Shown here piece after piece: positions 35,262-46,322 of a stretch of DNA of 64,000 nucleotides (position 1 is its first letter; each line of letters opens with the position of its first letter). The stretch spans positions 32,027,001 to 32,091,000 of the forward strand of contig NC_134013.1 in the NCBI RefSeq assembly GCF_040712315.1, read 5' to 3'. The position numbers and the translations under genes are program-made. Below the pieces are notes generated by a model, which was given only the letters and a program-made list of their open reading frames with translations, searched no databases and had not been told where the DNA came from. Origin of the DNA: Castanea sativa. Lineage: Eukaryota; Streptophyta; Magnoliopsida; Fagales; Fagaceae.

Positions 35262-37285
35262 ATGGCAGGCTTAGGTGCTCACCATGCAGAGTCACAGGGA
35301 TCACAACCGAAGGATCATTTCGAGCGTCTTGAGCGTAGAAGGGATCGTGAGGGAAACGTCCACACAGAATATCCAGGGGCTAGTCATACTCATGGTGGGG
35401 GTAGCACCACTCACGAGGAGGGTTGTAAATCCATGCAGAAGGAAATTAATCGTTTGAAGAGGAAGTTCGCTGTGCTAAACGCAGGTTTTCACCGTCCTCA
35501 TCTAATCCTTCCTCAGAGGAGGATAGGGGAGATGGCTACAGCTCGAGGTCGCGCTCCCCCACCAGTGCAACGTCCTCCGGTGAGGAGGACGACCAGCCAG
35601 CTCGCAGACGTAAGAAGCTTCATTCTAGGGGCTTAGGCAACGATGCTATGAGTAGGGCGTTGCACCAACTCTCCAAATCTCCGTTTACACGGAGGATTGA
35701 GAAGGGGAGGCTTCCTAGGAGGTTTACTCAACCCACTTTTACCATATACAATGGCCGGACTGATCTGGTGGAGCACGTGAGCCACTTTAATCAGAGGATG
35801 GCGGTGCACTCTCACAATGAAACCCTGATGTGTAAAGTTTTCCCCTCTAGCCTGGGACCCGTTGCTATGAGATGGTTCAACGGCCTTAAAGCGGGGTCTA
35901 TAGGTTCATTTGGGGAGCTTACTCGAGCATTTGCTTCGCGGTTCATTATGTGTAGCAGAGTACCTCGGCCATTGGACTCGCTGTTATCCATGACCATGAG
36001 GGAATGAGAGACGCTGAAAGCATACTCCGACCGTTATTGGGAGATGTTTAATGAAATAGATGGCGACTTTGATGAGGTGGCGCTTAATACCTTTAAGGTA
36101 GGCCTTCCCACTGATCACGACCTGAGAAAGTCTTTGACTAAAAAGCTCGTCCGCAGTGTACGTCGCCTCATGGACCGTATTGACGAGTATAAGAGAGTGG
36201 AGGAAGACCAACAGCAGGGAAAGGGTAAGGAAAATGTTATCCCGCAGGAGAGAAGGGATTTCAGGTTGGATAGATACCACAATAACAGACCGAGGAGAGA
36301 TTACGTTGGACAGTCTGCCTCGGCAGCACCTCAGGCCGTGAACACTGTATTCCGAGAACCGGTACATCAACTGCTGGAGAAAGTTCGTAAGGAACCCTTC
36401 TTCAAATGGCTTGGTAAGATGGCAGGAGACCCTGCGAAGAGGAATCAGAACCTTTTCTGCCAATACCATCAGGATGTGGGCCACACTACCGAGAATTGTC
36501 GGACCCTTTGGAACCACTTGGAGCAGCTTGTCAGTGAGGGAAAACTGAAGCAGCACCTGTGCCAACCTAGCGGGCAGGGCAGTCAATCTGGTTCAAACAA
36601 TCAGAGGAATAATACATCTCGGCCGTCTTTAGGAACAATTAATGTTATTTTTGCTGCACCTGGCAGGACCGGTTCGGCTCCCACTAGGGTGATGGCAGTT
36701 TCTCATTCTCAGGCCGAGGACATAGGCTGCAGGCCGAAGAGGTTGAAGCTCAATTTGCCCGTCTTGGGATTTTTTGAGGAGGATAAAGTAGGGACTATCC
36801 AACCCCATGACGATGCTCTTGTGGTTACGCTCAGGATAGGGAACTATGATGTGAGGAGGGTGATGATAGACCAGGGCAGCGATGCAGATATCATGTACCC
36901 TAATCTATTTAAGGGATTGAGATTGAAGCTAGAAGATCTTACCCCTTATGACTCCTCGCTTATAAGCTTTGAAGGGAGAGCCGTTGTGCCGAAGGGACAG
37001 ATTCGTTTGCCCGTTCAATCCGGCTCAGAAACGGTTGAGGTGGATTTTATTGTGGTTGACGCGTACTCTCCATATACAGCCATCCTCGCCAGACCATGGC
37101 TGCACGCTCTTGGAGCTGTTTCCTCTACCTTTCATGTTAAGGTTAAATTTCCATCGGGGGAATGTGTTGAAGAGATCCTCGGCAGCCAATCAGTGGCCAG
37201 GCAATGCATATCGGCTGCAGTGCTGCACCAGACGGAAGCCGAATCTTTGACTCTCACGAGTCACCAAAGACTTATAGCGAGTTAA
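35262..37285 (+). pseudogene. Gag and aspartic protease, Tat element 1
   Basis: Starts ATG at 35262 (MAGLGAHHAESQGSQ). A frameshift near 35470 moves the frame; the arginine/serine-rich linker and then MSRALHQLSKSPFTRRIEKG follow. The retrotrans_gag domain runs from about 35740 (FTIYNGRTDLVEHV) to 36130. A TGA at 36005-36007 replaces the Gly codon expected in REGETLKAYS. A Gag zinc-finger-like CQYHQDVGHTTENC lies near 36460. The protease follows, with active site VMIDQGSDADIMY (36862-36900) and the flap/ILARPWL region near 37085. The frame ends at 37283-37285. Gag would form the capsid and the protease would cut the polyprotein; the stop and shift make this copy non-functional. Confidence 0.85.
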
Positions 37286-37382
37286 CGGCTCTTGGTTCAT
37301 GCGGGATGGTGGCGGGGAGAGGAGACACATTGTGAGAGTTAGAGAAGTTTCCGGTAGCCGATAACCCGGAGAGGTTCTTCCC

Positions 37383-39597
37383 AAGTTGGCATACTTTTGC
37401 CACACCAGAGAAGATCGAATTGGTAGAGTTTACGAAGGATAATATTGATGTTTTTGCGTGGGATCCTTACGAAGCTCGGGTGTCGATCCGAGCTTCATTT
37501 GTCATCATTTAAATGTCAACCCGGCTATTGTTAGAAGGCAACCACCTCGGCGCTCTTCCGAGAGAGAACATTCGAGAGGCTGTGAAGGAAGAGGTGCTTA
37601 AACTCAAGAGGGCTGGGGCTATCAAAGAAATTTTCTACCCCGAGTGGTTGGCCCATACAGCTGTTGTTAAAAAGAAGAATGGAACGTGGAGGGTGTGTGT
37701 GGACTTTGCGATCTGAACAAGGCTGTCCCAAGATTCGTTCCCCATGCCGCGTATTGATCAATTGGTGGATGCCACTGTCGGACATCCTCGGATGAGTTTT
37801 TTAGACGCTTTCCAAGGTTACCACCAGATTCCCTTGGCATTGGAGGACCAAGAGAAGACTGCCTTCATTACCCCGACGGGGAATTATCATTATAAGGTCA
37901 TGCCATTTGGTTTGAAAAATGCTGGGGCTACCTACCAAAGAATGATGACCAGGATGTTCGAACAGCATTTGGGGAAGACTATTGAGGTGTATGTAGACGA
38001 TATAGTGGTAAAGAGCAAAACGATACCTTCACACGTGAAAGACCTGTCTGACACCTTTCAGGTGTTAAGAAAGTACAAGCTGCGCCTTAATGCCTCAAAA
38101 TGCTCGTTCGGCGTTGGTTCTGGAAAGTTTTTGGGGTACATGATCACTCATAGAGGCATAGAGGTAAACCCAGCACAGGTGAAGGCTATTCAAGACTTGC
38201 AGCCTCCTCGCAACCCAAAAGAAATCCAGAAATTGACCGGGATGATTGCCGCATTGAATAGGTTTATCTCTCGGTCAGCTGACCGGTGCCGTCCTTTCTT
38301 CCAATTGTTGAATAAGTGGAAAGGGTTTCAATGGACCGAGGACTGCGTGTTAGCTTTCCAGCAACTTAAACAATATCTTTCTCGGCCACCCATTTTGTCT
38401 CGCCCCGAGGTGGACGAGGTCTTGTTTGCTTATCTGGCAGTGGCCGTACACGCGGTCAGCCTGGTCCTTATCAGGAATGAAAGTGGGGCGCAAAGACCGG
38501 TCTACTACGTTAGTAAGTCTTTGAATGAGGCCGAGGTACGCTACTTGCTCTTGGAGAAAGCACTTCTGGCCATAGTTCATGCCACGCGGAAGCTTCCTCA
38601 TTACTTTCAGTCCCATACTGTGGTGGTTCTAACCCTGCCCCTCAAGGCAGTGCTACGTAGTGCTGATTACTCAGGCAGGATAGCAAAGTGGGGGACCATC
38701 CTGGGGGCTTTTGACGTTAAATACAAGCCTCGCACCTCGGTGAAGGGTCAGGTCCTCGCCGACTTGGTGGCAGAGTTTACTGAACCATTTCTAGAAGAAA
38801 CTCTAAAAGAAACTCTAAAAGAAGCACACATGGATGAAAAATCAGTTGGAGTGATCACGGCCGCAGTGCCCTCGGCTTGGAAAGTGTATGTAGATGGGGC
38901 TGCTAATCAGAGAGGGTCTGGTGTTGGACTTGTTCTAATGTCCCCTGAAGGAATTGTTTTCGAAAAATCTTTAAGATTGGCCTTCTCGGCTACTAACAAT
39001 GAGGCCGAGTATGAAGCAGTCTTGGTAGGCATGCAGATGGTACATAGGATGGGTGGAAGGGAAATCCATGTGTTCTCGGACTCTCAGTTAGTGGTCGGCC
39101 AAGTCATAGGGACCATGGAGGCTAGAGACCCCAGAATGCAGGAATATTTGGCCCAGGTCAAACGTCGGCAAGCCGAATTTGACTCCTTTGTCTTGGCTCA
39201 CATTCCTAGGAATGGAAACACACACGCAGACTCTTTAGCCACATTGGCAACATCTTCGGCTCAGGGTTTGCCCAGGATTATCCTTGTGGAGGATTTGCTA
39301 AAGCCCACTCTTACCCCCATCAATGTTGCTCGCATCCATCTAGTAAGGCCTGGACCTAGTTGGATTGACCCGGTCGTGTCTTTTCTTAAGAATGACATCC
39401 TTCCCGAGGACAAATCGGAAGCAGATAAGATACGTCGAAAGGCGCCACGCTTCTGGTTGTCCGAGGATCAGATACTGTATAAACGATCCTTTTTAGGACC
39501 GTACTTGCTGTGTGTGCACCTTGACTCAACGGAAGCACTTTTGGAGGAATTGCACGAAGGGATTTGTGGAAGCCACACTGGGGGAAGGTCCGCTTAG
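37383..39597 (+). pseudogene. Reverse transcriptase and two RNase H domains, Tat element 1
   Basis: A frame break near 37710 separates the start of RT (37513-37716) from a long open stretch (37744-39597). RT shows MPRIDQLVDATVGHPRMSFL, then VMPFGLKNAGATYQRMMTRM and the YVDD active site at about 37989-38000. The first, retroviral-type RNase H runs from about 38400 to 38790 (RPVYYVSKSLNEAEVRYLLL). A second RNase H follows at 38880-39270 with YVDGAANQRGSGVGLVL, NNEAEYEAVLVG, FSDSQLVVGQ and GNTHADSLATLA, so its D-E-D-D residues are all present. This extra domain is known as a Tat-lineage acquisition. The 617-codon open stretch is the best preserved coding part of the element. Confidence 0.9.
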
Positions 39598-40611
39598 CCC
39601 GTAGGAGCCACGACCCGGGGTATTGGTGGCCTAATATGCGAGAGGGAGGCTCGAGACTACGCTAGGAAATGTGATCAATGCCGAGAGGTTCGCCCACAAC
39701 ATCCATCAACCTGGAGGAGTTCTTAACCCCCTTTCCGGTCCTTGGCCCTTCGCACGATGGGGATTGGACATAGCGGGGCCATATCAGAAGGGCGATGAGT
39801 AACAAAAGATGGGCTGCTTGTAGGAACGGATTACTTTACTAAATGGGTCGGCGGAGCCCTTGGCAAACATTAGAGATGTTGATTCCAAGAAGTTTGTGTG
39901 GAAGAACATCGTCACTAGATTTGGAAAACCACGTACACTTATATCGGATAATGGTGTCAATTTGACGGCAAAGCTTTCGGGAAAGTATTGCGGTGACATG
40001 GGTATCATAAATGGGTACTCCACCCCGGCTTATCCTCGGGGAAATGGACAAGCCGAGGTCATTAACAAGGTCATAGTCAACGGGCTCGAAGAGGTTGGAC
40101 GATGCGGAAGGTAGATGGGTAGAAGAGCTCCCTCATGTTACGTGGACGTATCGGACCACACCGCGCGAGGTCCCTTTGGAGAAACGCCATTCTACGCATG
40201 ACTTATGGAGGCGAGGCGATGATACCTACGGAATACGGTTTTCCTACCCTAAAGACAAGTTCTTTTAGCCCGGAGAACAACGATGGACTCTTGGAGAAAG
40301 GTCTTGATTTACTTAAGGAACGACGCGAGGCAGCTATGGTTCAAATGGCTTACTATCAACAGAAGCTAAAACGAAGATATGATGCCCACGTGAAGCTAAG
40401 GCCACTTGCACCTGGTGATCTTGTGCTAAGAAAAGTTGTGGGCACCTCTAAGAACCCAGCGTAGGGTAAGCTAGGACCCAACTGGGAAGGCCCCTATCGC
40501 ATTGTTTCAGTAGCAGGCATAGGGTCATATCGGCTAGCTGACCTAGATGAAAGAATTGTACCACGCCCATGGAATGTAAATAATCTTAGAAGGGAAAAAG
40601 AGAAGTCCTAA
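39598..40611 (+). pseudogene. Integrase remnant, Tat element 1
   Basis: Pieces in several frames match the Ty3-type integrase. The zinc-binding region begins in LHEGICGSHTGGRSA at the end of the preceding frame. The catalytic core shows TLISDNGVNL near 39937 and RGNGQAEVINK near 40040. The C-terminal region (MAYYQQKLKRRYDAHVKLRP near 40347, then NWEGPYRIVSVAGIGSYRLA near 40480) ends at a stop at about 40611. Several frameshifts and stops make it inactive. No chromodomain is visible, as expected for Tat. Confidence 0.8.
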
Positions 40612-40619
40612 GCTAGGTC

Positions 40620-43176
40620 CTAAGCTTTTGGAGGGGGGTCTTGCTGAGAAGTGCTGGTGCCTTCGGTCTTTCTCAACTCTAGCTCAAAAGGAGACAGCAC
40701 TTGCTTTCCTTTGTCTGCTACCTTTGTTGGAGGGACGTTGGACTCCACATTCTGGCTCAGGTCCTTCTCGGCATCCCCGTCTCCTTCCTTTTCTTTATGG
40801 GAACCCGAAGGTTCTGTAGGATCTGGAATTAGCTTTGGGACCATGTGAGGAAGAGCAGGAAGAGTTGTTTCAGGGGTAGGAGTAGCAGCGGGAGCCTCTT
40901 CAATCTCCTGTATCTCCAGGGGAAGCCGAACATTCTCGGACTTCCTCAGATCCGAGGATAAAGGAACTCCTGCTACGTTCAGAGCTTCCCCCCAGACCTT
41001 TTGACAGTACTCCCAGCACAAGGCCGCAAAGGCTTCTGTCAGTTGCTCCTCGGTGACCGCTACCCCTTCCTCATAACTCACCTGCTTGGCGACTTCTAGA
41101 GAATGATGGAATGCGCCGGCTTCCTCCTTCATTCGCGCAAGTTCCTTCTCCAAATCCGAGCGCTCCCTTTGGGCTTGGGAGAGCTCGTCATCTTTTTCAC
41201 GAAGAAGCTTACGCTGCCCTTCTATTTGGGTCTTCATGGTCTTTAGGTTCGCCTCGGCCCCATTTTTCTCTCTCTTTAGCTCAGCCACCTCCGAGGTAAG
41301 CTTCTTATTTTCAGCAAGGGCTGTGCCCAAGGACTTCTCAGTCTCCAGCCTGATTTCAAGTTCAGTTCTAGCCTTCTTCCAAGTGTCTTCTATAAATTTC
41401 TCGGCTACGAAGACTTCTTGAATGGCTTGTAGTAAAGTGCGAGGAAGTCAGATATAGCAAGGCACTTATGAATAATCTGATATTGTTAAAAGTGGAATCT
41501 TCCTAAAAGGGTTGAACTTACCAGCGCTAAATCCCTTTTTAAAGAGAGGAATAGTTGTGGCTGGCTTATTTTTTCCAAGGTTTCCATGTCCTTGGGCAGC
41601 AGAAGAGGGCGCTCCAACACTTCGGCTAAGTGGTGGGCATGGCCTTGTTGAACCGCCCTTATACTGGATTGGCAAGAGATGGGTGCGCCGTCCAGCCTCA
41701 AGTCAGGAGACCAGGCAGCCGGTGCTCGGCGCACCTCGGCCTCATTCCTGATCTCCCCGCTTTCAACTGAGGGGGCCCTGCCTTTGCCTTTATCCAGCTT
41801 CTGCTGCTGAACGGCTGGCGGTTATTGTCGCGGTCTTTTTGGTTCCTTGCCGCCGGTCCCCTCGGCCTCCCCTTTTCTTTTCTTTTTGGGATCCTCGGCT
41901 GGAAGTTTTGGCTCAGCTGGAGGAGGGGGAGGTGGCAAGGATGAAAGAGCTTGGGACCCCCCCGTCTTTCTCTCAACAACCTTCGCAGCTCTATTGGTTA
42001 GGAGACCCTTCATCCTGTCCATATCCTCCTCGGATTCGTCCTCTGGTTGGGCAACGATTAATCTTGCAATTCCAGAGGCCTCAGTGGCTTCTTCTTCCTC
42101 GTCAGAGAGTACAACAAACTGGTTCCCTCGAGGTCTGTCGGTGTCTTCAAGTTGGAACTGTTCTATCTCCTCGTCTAGCGTGTTTGAAGAAGACACTTGC
42201 TCCTCCGGGACAACAGTTGCCCGGGAGTGTGTAGCTAGAGGGACCGCAGCGATCGGTTGTAAATACAGTATGGTGTCAGGGTTGTTAGGAAGATCGTGGT
42301 CGTCCAAAAAGTGGGGCCGGGCTACGTTTATCTTCTTTCGCCTTCGGTCACCTGCGACTATGGCGTTTTCTATCTCTTGGAAGTCCGAAGAAATGGGGTT
42401 GTACCCTAGAATCAGGTGAGCAGCCCTGAGTTGTAGGTCCTCGCTGACAAACACCTCGGAGCGCAGTACTCGGTTGAGATCTGCAACGTTGCAGTGGCTT
42501 AAGTGTGGGCGCACGTGTTGCTTATCTGCAAAGAAAGACACCAAAGCAAACGAACGTGGTCAGATTCACACAACACATAATAAACCTAAATAAACATCAA
42601 TACAAGTGAATACGCATTTTTTGTGAGTGTTAGAGGAATTTGTGCGGAGGGAGGTTAATCCTAAGGTGTCGTACCTGGATCTCCCCACTCCACTGGGTAG
42701 TGGAGGCCGTCGTGCCAGTTCCTAGAGACGATGAGGTAGTCATCCTTCATGCCTTTGTTGGATTTGGGCAGATAGGAGATTAGCCTAACGACGTTGGAGC
42801 GGGATTTAATGTAGTAACCTGATTTGGAGAGTTTATGGGACTCGTACAGAAAGACGACGTTGTGCCAAGTGAGGTTTAGACCCATTTGCTCGTTTAGAGC
42901 ATCGACGCTACCCAAAACTCTAAAAACGTTTAGGAGGCACTGATCGGGGCACAACCGGTGGTTGCGAAGGTACTCCCTAGTTACAGGCTTCATTGGGAGG
43001 GTCATCCCACCCTCTACAAAGGCTATCATCGGGATGATAACCTCTCCCTCCTTTCTAGACCCGGCCATGGCTTCCGCCGGGCAATACTTTAAGCCTACAT
43101 CGCCGGGAATGTGATACTTGGCTCTGAAGCCTTCCATTCCAGCGGCGGTATCAACTAGACACTTGAACTTTCCCAT
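40620..43176 (-). pseudogene. Antisense spliced gene (aORF) of Tat element 1, three exons
   Basis: It runs opposite to gag-pol. Inferred exons: 43176-42675 (start MGKFKCLVDTAAGMEGFRAK), 42525-41522 and 41426-40620. Exon 1 holds a conserved globular segment (IIPMIAFVEGGMTLPMK, NHRLCPDQCLLNVFRVLGSV). Exon 2 is acidic/proline-rich with a basic KKKRKGE patch that could be a nuclear signal. Exon 3 is a long coiled coil (RERSDLEKELARMKEEA) followed by a conserved ALCWEYCQKVWGEALNVAGV block. The lengths give an in-frame sum. Lesions: one TAA in exon 2 (about 41823) and an acceptor before exon 3 that reads acaa instead of acag. Such antisense ORFs are known in Tat elements. I know of no function and do not propose one. 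Confidence 0.75.
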
Positions 43177-43684
43177 CGGGGAGGGACAAGGGACTAAACT
43201 CTAAAAGGGAAAATATCTACAAGGATAGCCGAGGACAAGATCCGAGGAGAAAAGGTTAAGAAAAGGAGAATAAAAAACTTACGAATCTTAAGTTGTGCAG
43301 AGTTCCACGGTTTTTCTGCGGGTAAAGTATGTCTACTGATGTTTTGATGGGATTAGTCCCTGATGAATTAAATGAAGGCGCAGGTTCCCGAAGCGTCACA
43401 GTGTGCGGAAAGCAGGCTCGAAATTATGTTTATCCCGCCCAAATTTTTATGGAATAACAGGGACCGTTCAATGCTCATCTCACCGTTGAACGTGGGGGAC
43501 AGGGTTTAACCTACAGTAATAAATACGCGCGTTTTTGAAAATAAAACCGCCAGGTGTCACCTTCCGGAACGCGAAACGGTCTTCACACGTGTGGTCATCT
43601 ACATAAAGTGTGAAGGAAGTCTTCGTTGGGTCAAAACCCTATTTTTCTCCTCGGATGATGAAAAATAAAGTTTTGAGGGGCTAT
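43177..43684. other. Leader of the antisense gene and polypurine tract, Tat element 1
   Basis: Non-coding. It should hold the promoter of the antisense gene (minus strand) and, at 43670-43684, the polypurine tract gttttgaggggctat that primes plus-strand DNA for the retroelement. No clear TATA box for the antisense gene was identified. Confidence 0.6.
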
Positions 43685-44353
43685 TGTGGGGAGTAAAAGG
43701 ACCCAAGTGGGCCTATGGGCCTTTGGGCTATAACATGAAGGGCTGACCTGCTCTAGGATTAAATTCTATGAGTCGGCCCATACGCCGAGGGTCAGAGGAT
43801 GCAGCCGAGGACAAGGTTCTCCTCGGAAAAGTCCTAGAGAATTCAAAGGTTCATTATGAAGGTCAAAGCACAACTCTGGAAAGACCAATGGTTAAAAGGG
43901 GACATCCTGAATCTTTTAGATGCACCAGTATGAAAGAAAATATCAAGAGTAAAAGCTGCTACCACCGCATTAAAAGCTCTGCACCTACCTCCCTGGCCGC
44001 ATTAATGAGGAGGTGACCCCTAAACAGTGAGATGGAAACTTCTAGTCACTATTCAAAAAGTATCAGGGAATGAAGTATAAAAGGAGGGGAAAGAACCAAA
44101 AAAGAGGGAGAAATGGTAATCTTGGAACAAGAAAGAGAAATAACAAAGTAGTAGTCCTCGGCACGATTCTGAGGAGACCCACTTGTCATTATCAATCGTT
44201 ATTTACTTGTGTTTGTTTACAAAAGCCTGTTATCAAACTCCCAGGACTTCTAATCTAGGTTTCAAGCCCACACTCTACAAATTTTATTGTTTAAGGCTCA
44301 TTGGGCCTGAGCCCGTGATTGTCTTTGGGTCCAGGTACAATTGTGCGCTTACA
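43685..44353 (+). repeat. 3' LTR, Tat element 1
   Basis: 669 bp, nearly identical to 34544-35214, with the same TGTGGGG and CTTACA ends and a TATA-like tataaaag at about 44076-44083. Confidence 0.95.
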
Positions 44354-44944
44354 GTTACTATAGTAGTTTTTACACATTCACACAACAAGTGTTACAACAT
44401 TTTTACAAAATATTTATTTTCAATTGTGGTTGGTCACAATCTTATATTTTATTATTTTATTTCAACGTATAAGGAATTAAAACCTCATTAATTGTGAAAT
44501 TTGTTGTATCAGTATAATAATGCCTTTATTTTTAGTTATGGTTAGTTCTAGTATGATATTTTATTTTGACCAATAAAGAATTAACATCTCAACAACTGTG
44601 AAAAATATTGTAACAATTTGTTGTGTTAACTAATAGCTATATATCAACAAAAAAAAACAAGTTGATCAGGCGATATTACCGAAAAAATTTTTGGCCAATG
44701 AACAATGCAAATTGAACAAACCAAAAAAATAAAAAAAGGTATCTACTACTATAGCTTTACGCATTCATACTTTTGTTATGAAAGTATTGTGAAAAATATT
44801 ATAGATATAACACTTCTTTTTTCACAATACCTTTATTTTTAGTTGTGGTTAATTCTAATATGATATTTTATTTTGACCTATAAGAAATTAACACCTCAAC
44901 AAGAGTGAAAAATATTATGACAATTTATTGTATTAACTAATAGC

Positions 44945-44947
<3 letters not shown>

Positions 44948-44982
<35 letters not shown>
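44948..44982. repeat. (TA)n microsatellite
   Basis: About 17 TA units within the Helitron-like element. Confidence 0.9.
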
Positions 44983-44987
<5 letters not shown>

Positions 44988-45235
44988 AATAAATAAATAA
45001 AAAGAGAAATAGGTAGCGAAACAATGCAATGACTGAACAAACCAAATTACTATTTTTGTTACTGTTTTTTTTTTTTTTTTGAGAAACACTATTTTTGTTA
45101 CTGTAGCTTTAGCGCATTGGCGCTTTTGCTTTTTATATATAGAGACATGTATTAGTTGGGGTAAATTTGGGATAATGTGATAAAGTACAATTCCAGTCCT
45201 TCCCTGAAATTATAATTTGAGACACTAATTTCATT

Positions 45236-46322
45236 TCCCCTATAATGGCAAAATTTAGATACAGTACCTTAGGTACTGTTCGTTAGGTACCCCTTTTAAA
45301 ATTTAGCCACCTATCTATTCACTTAACGGCGCAAACGTGTGTTAACAGTTAACATCCTTTTTCCATATTTTTTTTTCTTCTTTTTCTTTTTGGTCGTGTC
45401 CTTTAGATCTAAAAGCCAAAGTTCATGACCTAGAATTTTCCTTCTTTCTCTCCTTCTTTTCTCTTGGAAAAATTATCATTAACCCATGTAGTAATTATTT
45501 AGAATCCACACTCCAATATGGAATTAAGATTAGTATCTTTGTCAGCCACCAAAGCCAGCACTTATTGAGCCCAACCAGCTATTCAAATTGCAAACCAAAG
45601 TTCAAATCTTTGAGATCAAAAGCTAGCAACCCCATTGATTTTCTAACTGTTTAAGTGTTAGATCGGGAAAAAAATTATCAAGAGAGATTAGAAAAGAGAG
45701 GAAAAAAGAAAGAAATAGATATTGGCATCCAACAAATCGTTCAATTGACAATGCGAAACACACAAGCCAGCCCTTTCCTCCTTTTGAAATCTTGATTTCT
45801 TCAAAATCTTGAATTCTGAGAGTGTGATAAGAGGGACGTTGATCTTCAAAATCTGGGTCATGAACTCTGGTTTTCACACATCTGAAGGAGAAGGCCAAAA
45901 AATAAAAAATAAAAAAAGGAAAATGTTAACTTTGGCTTTCAGATCTGAAGGACAAGGCAATAAAGAACAAGAAGAAAAAAAACATGGAAAAAGGATGTTA
46001 ACTGATATATGAAGGAGAAGGCCAAAAAAAATAAAAAAGGAAAAGGAAAGGTGTTAACTTTGGCTTTCAGATCTGAAGGACCCGGCCAAAAAAAAAAAAA
46101 AAAAAAAACATGAAAAAAAGGATGTTAACTGACATCTAAAGCAGAAGGCCAAAAAAAATAAAAAGATGTTAACTTTGGCTTTTAGATCTGAAGGACATGA
46201 CCAAAAAAAAAAAAATGAAAAAATGATTAACTTAACGCAAGTTTGCTCCGTAAGTAAATAGCCAGGTAGCTTTTAAAAAGACTACCTAACGAATAGTAGG
46301 TACAGGATCTAAATTTTGCAAC
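45236..46322. mobile_element. Inverted-repeat element with internal tandem repeats
   Basis: The left segment (45247 on: gcaaaatttagatacagtacc...cgttaggtacc...) returns inverted at the right end (tacctaacgaatagtaggtacaggatctaaattttgc, ending about 46320). The inner flanks match too: gtgtcctttagatctaaaagccaaag near 45396 and ggcttttagatctgaaggacat near 46176. Inside the right half a unit of about 110-120 bp (gttaactttggctttcagatctgaagg ...) is repeated about three times from 45923. No coding capacity. Probably a MITE or foldback element; no TSD could be read, so the superfamily is open. Confidence 0.65.

Larger units (their letters stand above)
34544..44353 (+). mobile_element. Ty3/gypsy LTR retrotransposon, Tat-type, with antisense gene (element 1)
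   Basis: LTRs at 34544-35214 and 43685-44353 are flanked by the 5 bp TSD gttac (34539-34543 and 44354-44358). The primer-binding site tggcgccgtctgtggg follows the 5' LTR; a polypurine tract (gttttgaggggctat) precedes the 3' LTR. Order: gag, protease, RT, RNase H, a second RNase H, integrase, then a spliced gene on the opposite strand. Dual RNase H and an antisense ORF are known traits of the Tat lineage. Total length is 9.8 kb. The two LTRs differ at only about twenty sites by eye, so it is the younger of the two Tat elements, but gag and integrase already carry lesions. Confidence 0.95.
32180..45145 (-). mobile_element. Helitron-like non-autonomous element, interrupted
   Basis: On the minus strand the right end starts TCTCTATATATAAAAAGC (45145 downward), a Helitron-style 5' end. 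The left end finishes with a palindrome, ttgcacgtgcaa (32190-32201), followed by cctta and CTAG (32183-32180) and then T, the Helitron 3' pattern of a hairpin plus CTRR. The interior is AT-rich and made of degenerate copies of text such as cacaatacctttatttttag (33218, 34000, 44520, 44826). No Rep/helicase gene is present. A hAT MITE and a Tat-type retrotransposon sit inside. The base before TC is G rather than the usual A, so the 5' end is slightly uncertain. Confidence 0.55.

Noticed and set aside
35984..36586. 200-codon minus-strand frame within gag
   Set aside because: It mirrors the well-supported gag frame, resembles no protein and is not conserved as an open frame in Tat element 2.
41847..42419. 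190-codon plus-strand frame in Tat element 1
   Set aside because: Complement of exon 2 of the antisense gene; rich in Ser runs that mirror acidic codons on the real strand.
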